Source of the DNA: Membranipora membranacea
Taxonomy: Eukaryota > Bryozoa > Gymnolaemata > Cheilostomatida > Membraniporidae
DNA length: 64,000 nucleotides
Assembly (NCBI GenBank): GCA_914767715.1
Contig: OU612065.1
Location: 33,850,001 to 33,914,000, forward strand
Reading direction: 5' to 3'
A program made the translations under genes and the position numbers. The notes beneath the pieces are model-generated. The model worked only from the letters and a program-made list of their open reading frames with translations. It did not search any database and had not been told where the DNA came from. Below are positions 42,001 to 57,000 of this stretch, one piece after another (position 1 is the stretch's first letter; each line of letters opens with the position of its first letter).

Positions 42001-45000
42001 TGTAAAATCCGAATGCAAGCTCTATAAAATTGATCCTCAAGGCATGACAATTTCAGATGATGTGAGGTGAATTTCTGGGAACAAAATGAAACTATGAAGA
42101 TTTACTGATCTTATATATTACAGCATGTGTACAATGGTTAACCTCACAGAGCTGAATGTATGTGGTATTGAGGACCTGCAGATATTACCAGAGTGGATCT
42201 GTAAGTTGGAGAACTTGACAAAGTTAGATGTGTCATACTGCGGTCTGGAGGAACTACCAGAGAGGTAAATAGCGCTGATCAATTAGCATGAATATTTGTT
42301 TCCGATGATTTATGTGCACTAAAATGCCAAGCATTGGACAGCTAATGACCTTTGAGACAGTTCTCAAAGTTTTGAACAAGATAAAATGTAATATGAAGGT
42401 AACGTAAATAGTTGTGAGGTCATGACAATTTCAGATGATGTGAGGTGAATTTCTGGTAACAAAATGAACCTATGAAGATTTACTGACCTTATATATTACA
42501 GCATGTGTACAATGGTTAACCTCACGGAGCTGAATGTGAGAAGTAACTGGAGACTGAAGAGATTACCAGACTGGATCTGTAAGATGAAGAGCTTGACAAA
42601 GTTAGATGTGTCATCCTGCGGTCTGGAGGAACTACCAGAGAGGTAAATCAGACGTGTTGATCCATGCCCATTTCTCTCTGTTTTTGCTGTTATTTTCGCC
42701 TTGTCAGTTAGATGTGTCAATTTATTTAATATAATATCAAATTGAGGTTGATTTGTAAAATCCGAATGCAAGCTCTATAAAATTGATCCTCAAGGCATGA
42801 CAATTTCAGATGATGTGAGGTGAATTTCTGGTAACAAAATGAACCTATGAAGATATACTGACCTTATATATTACAGCATGTGTACAATGGTTAACCTCAC
42901 GGAGCTGAATGTGAGAAGTAACTGGAGACTGAAGAGATTACCAGACTGGATCTGTAAGATGAAGAGCTTGACAAAGTTAGATGTGTCATCCTGCGGTCTG
43001 GAGGAACTACCAGAGAGGTAAATCAGACGTGTTGATCCATGCCCATTTCTCTCTGTTTTTGCTGTTGTTTTCGCCTTGTCAGTTAGATATGCCAATTTAT
43101 TTAATATAATATCAAAATGAGGTTGATTTGTAAAATCCAAATGCAAGCTCTATAAAATTGATCCTCAGCAGGCTAACCATAAATACTATATCCTCTAGGG
43201 TTATGTTATTCTGCATGATAATAATAATAATAAAGTTTTTGGCCAAACTTGATAGCTGGTAGTTTTTGAGTTGTCGGCACCTAGTTCTTAAGAAAGGCGG
43301 AGCATTCTTATTTGTATGCATTTCGGGTAAGTCAATTTGCATGATATGTGAAAATCTTTGATGAAATTTCTTATCCACAGCAGAGATTGATGGTGGCCAC
43401 GATTTCATTGGTCAACCAGTTTTCAAATTGGATTGTGGCTTTTGCCATTTTAGGGCGACTCTCATGATATATACAAAATTACCCTGTTTTTGTATTTTGT
43501 AATGTAGCCTAAGATCACTCAGTCTCCCAGCAGGTACATCTTCCCTCTAAAAACAACTAAGTATGATAAACTTTGAGATAACCTTGAAGTTTCATCAAAT
43601 ATCAGGAGTCGGCACAAAGCTCCCTCTGTTTTCACTAAAACTTATTTAAGGTTTTGAATGAGTAGGTCCAAGATCAGGACTGGAGTAAAGTCATAGATTC
43701 AAACAATACTCAAAACTCCATAGAAAACTTCATAGCTACACTTCAAGCTATCAAAAAAGCACATGAATTCGATTTTAGACAGCCTTGGATGACAACCGAA
43801 TTGTACTCACTCACAGAGGAACATACCCGACTTCATCGTAAGGTGAAAAAGATCCTTATAACCTAGTACTCAAGAAAAATTATCAGAAATTACAAATTAT
43901 GTTTTAAATTAAGAACGCTAAAAGAGATTATTTTGCACACAAATTTGAGTCATGTAAGAACAACAAAAATTGAAAAATGAAAATATATCAGAAAAATCAT
44001 CACTAAGAGCGAGACAAAAGATAGTAATTTAATGATAAAAAAGGATGGTTCTGAGATCACTGATCTGTTAGGTACTGCTGAAAAGTTTAACCAATTTTTT
44101 GTGAGTATTGGGTCGTCACTAGCTAATGATTTACCAGAAACTTCATGATATTATGAGGGCTCCGGAAAATTTGATGAAATTTGTTTTTAGAGATTAAATC
44201 TGCAATTAGCAAGCGGGAGACAAAGGAAGCCAAAGGGTGCGATTTAATTAGCGCATGTACAATAAAAGAAAACTACCTGAGGTGCTCACACTCAAAACCT
44301 TTCATGCCTTTTAAGCTAGTTCAGGCTTGATCAACAGATTAATTGGTTCGGACTGACACTATCAGGGAAATATCAGCAGATTTACTGACAACTTTAGTTA
44401 GCTTCAAACGATATTCCTCTAATATATAAAACTTTGAAACATAGAAATTCGAGAAGAAATTTGAGAATATCAAATTTTATTTTACATCCAAAATATATAA
44501 TCCCCTTTGTTAGAACTTACCTGTCTCAAAGTTGTAGGCTGGGCATGTTACAGAAACCAGGTTATCTTTTTGTTAAGCCAATGCAGAATCACAACCCAAG
44601 GCCTGTAGGTCAGATTCACTTTCTCCCATCTCTATCCAGGGTAATCAGGGATTTCAAGAAATTTCTTGAAATCCTTTGGTTAATAGACCACCCAATAGTG
44701 ATTCCGTACATGTGCTCCATTTTGGCGGCAAACATCTCATAAAAGTTTGTTTACATTGATAAGGAAGAATTTGATGTCAGGAGTGGGGCTCTCATAAACA
44801 ATGCCCTATCCTATCAAACAATAATTACTGATAAATAAATTTACTAATTTTTCTCAGTAAATAGTAATTATTTTTGAAAATCAGTATAGCTGCACATTCC
44901 TCAGCTATATTTGACTCTGTGGATGGATTTTTGAAAGCTTATTTTCTATATTTAAGGTATAGTAACGTTGACGGTGAATTTCCATAATACCTTTATGGTC

Positions 45001-48000
45001 GGATAGGTAATTTGAAACTATTGCGTATACAAATTTTTTGCAATATCTTCATCAGCTTATTTTTTATTGCTAACTACAGTATTTACTACAATTACTACGA
45101 ATATTATGAAACAGAACGCGCATGACGCAACGAGCTATACCAGCAGTGTGTGAAATCAGCTATCAGCTGGAAATGGTGGCGTAATAGCAGTCTGATAACA
45201 CAAACAACTGCTTTTGGCATGGCAGATAATGACAGCATTGATCATGAAACAATAGGATATTTGAATATGACAGAACAGGCTTAAAAATGCGCAAAGTTGT
45301 CTTTTCAATGTCAGGAGAAGGACAATTCACTCTGTCTTTTTTACAGCTGATGTTGAAATATCCTTGGGGGGTCGTTCAATTAAAAACAGCCAAAATCGCA
45401 ATCTGATCGCTCACTCAGTGAGTGAGTGATACCTGCTAGGCTCTCGCTTTCAGATCGCACAGTCACTTGATGGAACTATATACATTCTGAGTGAGCGATT
45501 TGGGAGCGATTTTCTCTAATTGAATCACCAAGTGAGTGATAATTTTGAGCGATGTGATAGTGATAACTTGCTTTAGTAAAGCATCGCTCTTTTTAAATTG
45601 AAAGACCCCCTGCTGATTCCCACATTATTGGTCTTCAAATTAGGTCAACAGGAAACATCTCTGTTTCATTCATAAAAAATTTATTATCTGATTACCAAGT
45701 GGAGATTATGTTGTATTATTGGCGACAGATTTGGATAAACATGTCCAAACTAGCCAAATACCATCATATAACAAAGTTGAAATCATAACTCACTCCTTCC
45801 TGGAATATAATATGGAATTCAAAGGGGATAAGTGACAAATTGTGATTTAAGAGGTGAGTCACCCCCAGAGAACAAATTTTCTTCCTGTGTTCTCTAAGTC
45901 AACTTTGAGAGGTGATACAGTTGTTGCTATGGTAGCTAAGTCAAAGAGCAACATCACGCGCTGTTATCAGTTGGTCTTACTAAAATAATTGATAATCAAT
46001 CAATGCTGAGGCCTTCTATATTTTCAGAAAAATAACGGCATATCATACCATGTTTTGTCAGTGAGAAAATAATCAAACATCCCCTACTGATAGAAATGAG
46101 AGCTTAGAGAGGGTTAATGATGGTTTATCAATTACGCATTGGTCACGGTTGTCATGAAGAGCCAATGCATGCCACAGATACGATAAATCATGTCAGGTGC
46201 TCAAATTGTGTTAGATAAATTACCAAATGCACAGATGAGCTGAGGAGCAAATAATACTTTTCTTTACACGGTGGTGTCCACTCCCAAAGTCTTTGTAGGA
46301 GAATATTTTATCCATATATAATACATTTTGAAGTCTCTAGAATTGATAACAAGTGTTTTTTATGCTGTCAGAGTACAATTCAGATGTGATGAAAAGAGAC
46401 CTCATGTCTGGCACATAATTATGCGGCGCTTCATTGTGCACAAAAAAGCACTCAGGAGCAAAATTGAAGGAATGTGATGATAAATAATTCAACCTCACCT
46501 TCTTTATGAACCGTTATTAAAAAAATCAAGAAGAAAAGTTTTTCCATCTCTATGCTACAGCTGCCTGAAAGTTCCCTGTCCAGCAAAATATGTGATTTTC
46601 GTGCAGTCATGACGCGACGTCAAGAGACGTTACGTCCTCGATTCTCATAGAAATATACTCCTACCTAGATGGTCTTCCATATGTGCCAAAATCACCTAAA
46701 TCGGACAACTTTTTTTTAGGCGTTACTATACCTTAAAAGAAAGTAAAATATGAAAAACTATAGGAATACAATACATTTGACTACTCATTCTTTTCCCGAG
46801 TTCAGTTTTTAGTTATATTACAATGGCTAGGCTCGATGTGATTACCATGCTGTCAAAGTTATAAGGATGTAAATTTGAGCATAGCAAATTGGTAAAAGTA
46901 ACTTGCCTTTTTTGTCCCTAATATTACCCCCCACACAAGAAAACTGCTGCATGTGTAGTAACAAGTCTCTATAATGAATGCTGGACCTGAACCGCAGGCC
47001 ACCTTCAAATCTGAGGTGCTCATACTCTAAACCTTTCACGCGGTTTTAAATGTTTTACAAAATAAGCCGTCAAGAAAAAACTAAAAAAGGGAAAAAAATC
47101 AATCAAGATGGCGAAAAAAATAATCAGAACAGCAACATTTGAATAATTTATAATTGAGTATTGAACACAAATTAAATGGTATATTGTTAAAAGTAGATGC
47201 TATCATATTAACTAAGAAGTTGTTTGAAGCTAGGTGTAGCTTGAACATGTCTCTCATATTAAAAATGCACGAAAAATTAGAATTTTCTAACATAAATGGT
47301 GGACATATCTTGTTTATCAATTGGTGTCCAGTTATGAATATGCTGAGCACTGGTAGATGTAGAAGGTGTAATGACCCTGATAATTCATTAGTTGGTACCA
47401 GGTGATTAGGAATGATTTGTATATTACATATCAACCTGAAGGCTCTCTTCTGGAGTAAAAATATGTCCTTTAGTATGTAGTTTGGTGATAGGTTGTAGTA
47501 AATATGGATACCACTTATGATGTGGCAAAAAATTAAATGATGGTAAAGTATAAAAGATGTTTTGTTGTCAAAAAACGCCTACAAAGTTGTTATAGTGTAA
47601 TTGCCTTTGCTTCCTTTTAACAGACTAAGGAAACATGGTCATGCCATGTTAGCCTGTCATTCATGATGAAACCTAACAGTTTTTGTTCTGGCTTTATCAA
47701 CAGACTAACTGGTTCAGACTGACGTTATCAGGGGATTATCAACTGATTCACTGACTATCCCTATAAAAAATACTACATAAAAAATACATTTACCGAATCT
47801 TATCACATCACAATCTGTGTTCTCTGTTATAGTCTAGGGTATCTGACCAGCCTGGAAGAGCTGACGTTAGGTGATAATAGAACACTGACAGAGTTACCAG
47901 ATGAGATCGGAGGATTGAAGAGTCTACGGACATTAAATGTATCAAAGTGTGGCCTCACCAGTCTGCCAAGCAGGTAAATATATATATTTATATACATTCA

Positions 48001-51000
48001 TTACATATTGAGTTTGAGTCGCTTTAAGAACATATTGATGTACACTGAATGAATTTATGTATATATAAATATATATATTGATTGCATGTTGAGTTTAGGA
48101 ACTCTAAGAACTTATTGATGTGTGCTGAATCTCAAGTTCTAAGCTGAAAATATTGCATTATGAGACTGGTGTGTAGAACACAATTACCAACAAGGTGACC
48201 CTCGATTGCAATTTTTTGTCAAATATTTATAGCACTGTAGGACGTAAATATTAACTGCATGATATTGTCATAAACCAATTTTATGGCAGGATATTAAGGA
48301 TTTGTCTTAAGTGCTGTTGGTCAGAGTTTTGGGTATACCAATTCGCCAGATCTGCGAGAGATAGAATTTACAATACAAGTATGGAATTTATGGAATCCTA
48401 CTGATATGCAAATTATGCCTGGAATCGTCAATATGATATCAGAAATAGATTTAGTTCCTTTTTAGGGCAGTTGTGCGCAATATAAACATATAGGAATGGA
48501 AAGTGATATACCTACTCAAGAATATTAGGAAGATCATCTTTAGGATCATATCCCCTTGTAAAAATCACTGACCCAGCTTTGTTGCCAGTATTATAGGAGT
48601 TGCTTGCACCGATGTGTTTGTATACGCTGTTTGTCAGGTTTTTGGATAAGCCAACCGCAAGGAATATTGATAATAGAAAAGGCAATTTCAAATATCGTAG
48701 CCTATTGACCGTTGGTGTGCGGTCTTTGTATTAAACCTGTGGCCAAACGTCTCTGGGCATCACTGCCAAGAAAATTTATGTTGTAAGGTAGGAATTAATG
48801 AGCTATTTTTTAGTTAGCTGCAAACGATATTCCGCTAATATTTAAAACTTCCAGATACTATAAATGGCAAAAAGATTTTCCTATATAAATTGTAAAACTA
48901 ATAATTCATACATTACTATCAATCTATTTATAAGCGGACATACTCTCCAAATATTACCAGACACCATAATAGGTTGATAGACTGCAAGACGAATTACAAT
49001 GTTTCCAGGGGATGGTTTCAATAAGAGACACAAAACATCTCTTATAGCTTCAAAACTCAGCTATCAAAGTGTTTGTAAAGGGAACAGGTTTTTGGTATCA
49101 TTCTAGAGCTCTCAGTCTAGTTTAGAACATTATGCTATGTCCAAAAGCAGCCTGTGGCCCAGTTAAGAATTATTTTCACTCAAAGTTGGGATGAGAAGGT
49201 ACTAAAAAGGTACTATTTTTCTCCTTTGGAGTTGTGATCACTTGTAGAAAATAGTACCTTTTTAGTACCTTAGATTATAATGGGAATATACAGTATCTCG
49301 TAAATAAGACTTTTTGTTATGACACAGTGGTTTTGATATTCCCTGTATACAATATTAAACCGCACAGAATTTATCTATTGAATGAGTGAGTGAATACAAT
49401 GCAAAGTTAATCTGTCCCATGTTATGTGGCTTTGCTGGTAAAATGGGATGGTGTATAAAATTTCATAATTGAATGACAAAGCAAACGATCGAAATCAAGC
49501 ACAGCTAAAATTACAACTCTAGCTCATCCGACAGCGAGAGTGAAAATTATAGGGAGATTAACAGATCCAGTGAGAACAAGATTGAATATCATTCAGGAGG
49601 CAATTGTAGCAAATCGACGTCGGGTCCATGTGATTATCATAAGGAAAATGTCCCTGAGGTGGTCACACCACTCAAGTTTAAATCTGTATGATTTCGGCCA
49701 CTTGAAATAACCCACAGTGCTTTGACAGATACAACATTTTCTGTTAACCATGGTTACTGTGCGAGATAGAAATTGGCAATATAAAGGCAGATCAATACAT
49801 CACTAAAGGATTTCAAGTTTTTGTTTATATTTATTTGATGAATAAATGAGATAGTGGCTACATGGATTGTATTGAAGATTATAAATACTAAGATATGACA
49901 TTCCAATCAAATTCTGTCCTCAGCCGTTATGCTTTATGATTAGTGGCTTTCAATAGAATTTCAATGGAAGATACAAAATTTACACATGTAGACTGGATGT
50001 TTTTCTAATTTGCACAAAAATCTAAAATAATTTGTTTTTAAATCTCGACATTTCAGGCATTAGGATGATGTTAAAATCCAAAGCATGCGATGATTAATAC
50101 TGAGTGATTTGAAGTTTTGAGAATCTTTACAACAATTTTTGCAAATATTCTGATGTTCGGACTCACAAGATTTTCTCGGGTAAACTTTGTTGTTTACATC
50201 AAAAACTGGAATTTACAAGTCACAAAGTAGATTGAAGTAAATAAAATTGTCATCTAGTTATTTCGGACTTCAGGGTGATGGAAAATGTAAATGAATTTGA
50301 CTGCCTCCTAAAGAGAGGAGTATTGATAATCGTGTAAGCAGTGGAATACCTTGAGAAACTTTTTATATTATTTTACATCAGATCTTGTCCATCTGTGCAT
50401 CACAGATACTCAGCACATCTAAACATGGACTATCAATATTACTGACTGAGTGCAGCAGGCCATATGAGAACCTATGTCAAACCACACATCAGTCACTTAG
50501 GAAATTATTTTGTCGAGTTTTTGAGTTATTTCATCAGTATGGATCTTATTTGGGAGTCTAGTGTTGGATATTATCGCAAGATTTGGTACTAACCATAAAG
50601 CATTGTATGGACCATTTTTAGTAACCCTGAAGACTTATTTTTCATGCAAATGCATGTGTGATAGCTGTCTTAATCTCATTTCAAGCTCAAAAGTGATACC
50701 AAGAACCCTGTTCCTTTACAAACAGTTTAATAGATAGACAGACATAATGTTCCCATCATTTAGTAAGTGTTTGCATTGCTGTTTGTCCGGTTTTTTTTAT
50801 CAGCAAACTTTGAAAAATAGAAATTCGAGAAGAAATTTGAGAATATCAAATTTTATTTTACATCCAAAATATATAATCCCCTTTGTTAGAACTTACCTGT
50901 CTCAAAGTTGTAGGCTGGGCATGTTACAGAGACCAGGTTATCTTTTTGTTAAGCCAATGCAGAATGACAACCCAAGGCCTGCAGGTCAGGTTCACTTTCT

Positions 51001-54000
51001 CCCATCTCTTTCCAGGTTAATAGATCACCCAATAGTGATTCCGTACATGTGCTCCATTTTGGCGCCAAACATCTCATAAAAGTTTGTTAGCATTGATAAG
51101 GAAGAATTTGATGTCAGGAGTGGGACTCTCATAAACAATGCCCTATACTATCAAACAATAATTACTGATAAATAAATTTACTAATTTTTCTCAGTAAATA
51201 GTAATTATTTTTTGAAAAACATTATAGCTGCACATTCCTCCGCTATATTTGACTCTGCGGATGGATTTTTGAAAGCTTATTTTCTATATTTAAAAGAAAG
51301 TAAAATATGAAAAACTGTAGTAATACAATACATTTGACTACTCATTCTTTTCCCGAGTTCAGTTTTTAGTTATATTACAATGGCTAGGCTCGATGTGATT
51401 ACCATGATGTCAAAGTTATTAGGATGTAAATTTGAGCATAGCAAATTGGTAAAAGTAACTTGCCTTTTTTGTCCCTAATATTACCCCCCACACAAGAAAA
51501 CTGCTGCATGTGTAGTAACAAGTCTCTATAATGAATGCTGGACCTGAACCGCAGGCCACCTTCAAATCTGAGGTGCTCATACTCTAAACCTTTGACACGG
51601 GGTTATAGGCTTAAACTTGTTTTTTTAAATGTTTTACAAAATTAGCTGTCGAGAAAAAACTAAAAAAGGGAAAAAATCAATCAAGATGGCGAAAAAAATA
51701 ATCAGAACATCAACATTTGAATAATTTATAATTGAGTATTGGAACATAAATTAAATGGTATATTGTTAAAAGTAGATGCTATCATGTTAACTAAGAAGTT
51801 ATATGAAGTTAGGTGTAGCTTGAACATGTCTCTCATATTAAAAATGCGCGAAAAATTAGAATTTTCTAACATAAATGGTGGACATGTCTTGTTTACCAAT
51901 TGATGTCCAGTTATGCTAGTAAAATATATGTTGAGCACTGGTAGATGTAGAAGGTGTAATGACCCTGATAATTCATTAGTTGGTACCAGGTGATTAGGAA
52001 TGATTTGTATATTACATATCAACCTGAAGGCTCTCTTCTGGAGTAAAAATATGTCCTTTAGTATGTAGTTTGGTGATAGGTTGTAGTAAATATGGATACC
52101 ACTTATGATGTGGCAAAAAATTAAATGATGGTAAAGTATATAAGATGTTTTGTTGTCAAAAACGCCTACAAAGTTGTTATAGTGTAATTGCCTTTGCTTC
52201 CTTTTAACGGACTAAGGAAACATGGTCATGCCATGTTAGCCTGTCATTCATGATGAAACCTAACCGTTTTCATTCAGGCTTTATCAACAGACTAACTGGT
52301 TCAGACTGACATTAGTAGGGGAATGTCAACTGATTTGCTGACTATTTTTATAATAAATACTGTAAAAAAATACATTTACCTAATCTTATCATAACACTAT
52401 ATGTGTTCTCTGTTATAGTCTAGGATCTCTGACCAGCCTAAAGGAGCTGTTGTTAGCATAGCTGTTGGTGATAGGTGGTTTTGGTATGACAACACCTGAG
52501 AGTTAGAATCTAAAATACAAATATAGAATTTATTGTAAAGTCATAGATACCAAAGCACAACCCAAGTATTTACATTAAATCTGAGGTGCTCATATTCTCA
52601 AAAGATTTCATGCAGGGTTGGGCTTAAGCTAGTTCAGGCTTGATCAACAGTCTATCTGGTTCAGACTGACGTTATCAGGGGATTATCAACTGATTTACTG
52701 ACTATCCCTATAAAAAATACTACATAAAAATACATTACCGAATCTTATCACATCACAATCTGTGTTCTCTGTTATAGTCTAGGAACACTGACCAGCCTGG
52801 AAGAGCTGACGTTAGATGATAATAAAACACTGACAGAGTTACCAGATGAGATCGGGGGATTGAAGAGTCTACGGACATTAAATGTATCAAAGTGTGGCCT
52901 CACCAGTCTGCCAAGCAGGTAAATATATATATTTATATATATTCATTACATATTGAGTTTGAGTCGCTTTAAGAACATATTGATGTGCACTGAAGGAACT
53001 TATGTATATATAAATAAATAAATATATAAATATATGTATATATATATAAATTCATTGCATGTTGAGTTTAAGAACTCTAAGAACTTATTGATGTGTGCTG
53101 AATCTCAAGCTCTAAGCTGAAAATATTGCATTATGAGACTGGTGTGTAGAATACAATTACCAACAAGGTGACCCTCGATTGCAATTTTTTGTCAAATTTT
53201 TATAGCACTGTAGGACGTAAATATTAACTGTATGATATTGTCATAAACCAACTTTATGGCAGGATATTAAGGATTTGTCTTAAGTGCTGTTGGTCAGAGT
53301 TTTGGGTATACCAGTTTGCCATCTCTGCGAGAGATAGAATTTACAATACAAGTATGGAATTTATGGAATCCTACTGATATGCAAAGTATGCCTGGAATCG
53401 TCAATATGATATACGTATTAGATTTCATTCCTTTTTAGGGCAGTTGTGTGCAATATAAACATATAGGAATGGAAAGTGATATACCTACTCAAGAATATTA
53501 TGAAGATCATCTTTAGGATCATATCCCCTTGTAAAAATCACTGACCCAGCTTTGTTGCCAGTATTATAGGAGTTGCTTGCACCGATGTGTTTGTATACGC
53601 TGTTTGTCAGGTTTTTGGCTAAGCCAACCGCAAGGAATATTTATAATAGAAAAGGCAATTGAAAATATCGTAGCCTATAGACCGTTGGTGTGCAGTCTTT
53701 GTATTAAACCTGTTGCCAAACATCTCTGGGCATCACTGCCAAGAAAATTTATGTTGTAAGGCAGGAATTAATGAGCTATTTTTTAGTTAGCTGCAAACGA
53801 TATTCCGCTAATAAATAAAACTTGCAGATACTATAAATGGCAAAAAGATTTTCCCATATAAATTGTAAAACTAATAATTCATACATTACTATCAATCTAT
53901 TTATAAGCGGTCATTTACTCTCCAAATATTGCCAGACACCAAACTCCAGGGGATGGTTTCAATAAGAGACTCAAACATCTCTTATAGCTTCAAAATTCAG

Positions 54001-57000
54001 CAATAAATAGATAGACAGACATAATGTTTCCCATCATTCAGTAAGTGTTTGCATTGCTGTTTGTCCGGTTATTTTGAAAATTAATTGAAAAATAGAAATT
54101 AGAGAAAAAATTTGAGAATATCAAATTTTATTTTACATCCAAAATATACAATCCCCTTTGTTAGAACTTACCTGTTCCCAAGTTGTAGGCTGGGCATGTT
54201 ACAGAGAGCAGGTTATCTTTCTGTTTAGCCAATGCAGAATGACAACCCAAGGCCTGCAGGTCAGATTCACTTTCTCCCATCTCTTTCCAGGTTAATAGAT
54301 CACCCAATAGTGATTCCGTACATGTGCTCCATTTTGGCGCCAAACATCTCATAAAAGTTTGTCTACATTGATAAGGAAGAATTTGATGTCAGGAGTGGGA
54401 CTCTCATAAACAATGCCCTATACTATCAAACAATAATTACTGATAAATAAATTTACTAATTTTTCTCAGTAAATAGTGATAATTTTTTGAAAAACATTAT
54501 AGCTGCACATTCCTCCGCTATATTTGACTCTGCGGATGGATTTTTGAAAGCTTATTTTCTATATTTAAAAGAAATTAAAATATGAAAAACTGTAGTAATA
54601 CAATACATTTGACTACTCATTCTTTTCCCGAGTTCAGTTTTTAGTTATATTACAATGGCTAGGCTCGATGCGATTACCATGATGTCGAAGTTATTAGGAT
54701 GTAAATTTGAGCATAGCAAATTGGTAAAAGTAACTTGCCTTTTTTGTCCCTAATATTACCCCCCCCCCCCACACAAGAAAACTGCTGCATGTGTAGTAAC
54801 AAGTCTCTATAATGAATGCTGGACCTGAAACGCAGGCCACCTTCAAATCAGAGGTGCTCATACTCTAAACCTTTGACACAGGGTTATATGTATGTATGTA
54901 TGTCATTGTATTCATCTCATTCACTGAGAAATAAAATGTTTGTGTAATGTGCTCTGGGTAAAAACTTATAAAATATAGCACCAAAAATAATAAAAAGATA
55001 TAATAAAAGACACACAATCTATTTAGTTATCTAGTAAAGAGTATACTATTCAAAAGTCTGACACTTTCCGCCCTGTAACATTTGGCACGGATTTGAACTC
55101 TGTGTCTTATGGCAGTGTAACGACCTGATGGAAGTTGGTCAAGTATCAGTACAGGCTCGCTGGAGGTGGCAACGATTTGAAGACTTTTAGTCTTGAGTTT
55201 ACTAATGTAAAGTTCTTCGAGGGGCGTAAAGCTTAGGTCACCTGAGAGATATTCAGCAGATTTTATGACAGACCTAACTTTTCTCTTTGAATCAGCTGAC
55301 ATGTGTTGGTATAAGACCACAAGATGGTAGCTTAGGATGGATTCGATAAAAGACTTATAGCAGGTGTTAATCAGTTTCTCGTTAACTCCTAGATGATAGA
55401 GTTTCGATATGATATAGAGTCTTTGTCGAGCCTTCTTGGTGGTTTTGACAGTATTAGCTGAGAAGTCAAGTTTTTTGGTGACTATGGTCCCGAGGTAGGT
55501 GAACTGATCTACTTGTTCAATCTCGCTGTTGTTAATTACGAGTGCTGGCTCCGTAGGGTCATCTCGGTAGTTGCACATGATTAGCTCTTTAGTCTTTTTG
55601 GCGTTCAGGATGAGGTCATTATCAGCACACCATTGGCTGACGGAGTCTGCAGCAGATTGAAGATCGGAGGTAGCATTAGCAGAGAGGAGCTTCATAATAA
55701 CAGTATCATCGGCATACTTAACCATTCTGATGTTTTCACTAGTTTTCGGCATGTCAACAACATACAGAGAGAAGAGGAGAGGACTGATCACGCAGCCTTG
55801 AGGGCTGCCAGTCGATGTACATATTGATGCTGAGGTATTTAGAGTCGTTTGAACACGCTGTTTACGGTTGGTTAGAAAATCGAATACCCAATTAGTGATG
55901 TTTGGATGAATGTCATAGGTTTGGAGTTTTCTTATCATGGTAGCCGGGTTTATGGTGTTAAATGCGCTGGAGAAGTCTATAAAGAGTGCTCTCACACTAT
56001 TCTTAGCATTTCTGTCTAGGTGTTCGGTAACAGTGTCTAATAGAGATATCAACGCATCTTCAGTGGATTTGTTAGGCTGATATGCGAACTGAGTGGGATC
56101 GTTAAGATTAGGGGCTAAGCGTTTCATTACTAGTTGCTCAAGACACTTCCCAACTACAGAAGTTAACGCTATTGAACGAAAATCTTTTGGTTCAACGGCA
56201 CCTGCACATTTTGGTATGGGTTTGATCGTCGCCGTCTTCCATATCTGAGGCATAGTACCCTGCTGGATTGATCTATTGAATATGGTGGTCAACGGCTCAG
56301 CTAGGACCGGTGCAGCCGACTTCAGCAGTCGACCAGTGATAGTATCAGGTCCCGGACTCTTGTTGACTTTCACACCACGCAGGGTTGCGTACACTTCTTC
56401 AAAAGAAAACTCATCAAAAGGCATATCAAGTGGTGGTAAAACAGGCATATCATAGGATTTATCAAATCTATTGAAAAAAGAATTCATAGTATCAGCATTT
56501 AGAGAGCACCGAGGCACATTATTCTTAAGTTTTAATATAGATTTCAATTGACTCCAAGCTACTCTGCTATTACTCTGCATCTTACTCTCAATGTCAGAGG
56601 CATGTATGTGTTTAGCTTCTCTGATCGCCTTCTGGACTTGAGCTTTCAGTTTATGGTGTTCTGGTGAACCAGTGAGGTAGGCAGTGTGCTTATAGCCAAT
56701 CATCCGGGTGATTCTGGGAGTCATCCATGATTTGTTGTTGGCTGGGAGTCTTATTGTTCTGGATGGAATGCAGTTTTCTATGGAGAAGTTCAGGTATTCA
56801 ACAAATACATCAGTGGCAGTGTTGACATCAGTAAATGAGAGCAGTTCTGACCAGTCGGTGGCATCAAGACAACTCAGTAGCTTTTTCATGTTCTCATCAC
56901 TCCACACTTGCTTGGTAACAGTTGATGGCTTGCTGGTGAGTGCTCTGTGTTTGTACGTTGGTAATAGGAACACACAGGCATGATCAGAGTTCCCTAGTTC

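Noticed and set aside
40993-43017. CRISPR-like regular spacing of repeats
   Set aside because: The regularly spaced repeats are 141-bp protein-coding LRR exons with splice sites in a eukaryotic gene, not a CRISPR array.
42496-43408. Three similar minus-strand frames starting in the LRR region
   Set aside because: They repeat because the LRR exons and introns repeat; the + strand exons with splice sites explain the sequence.
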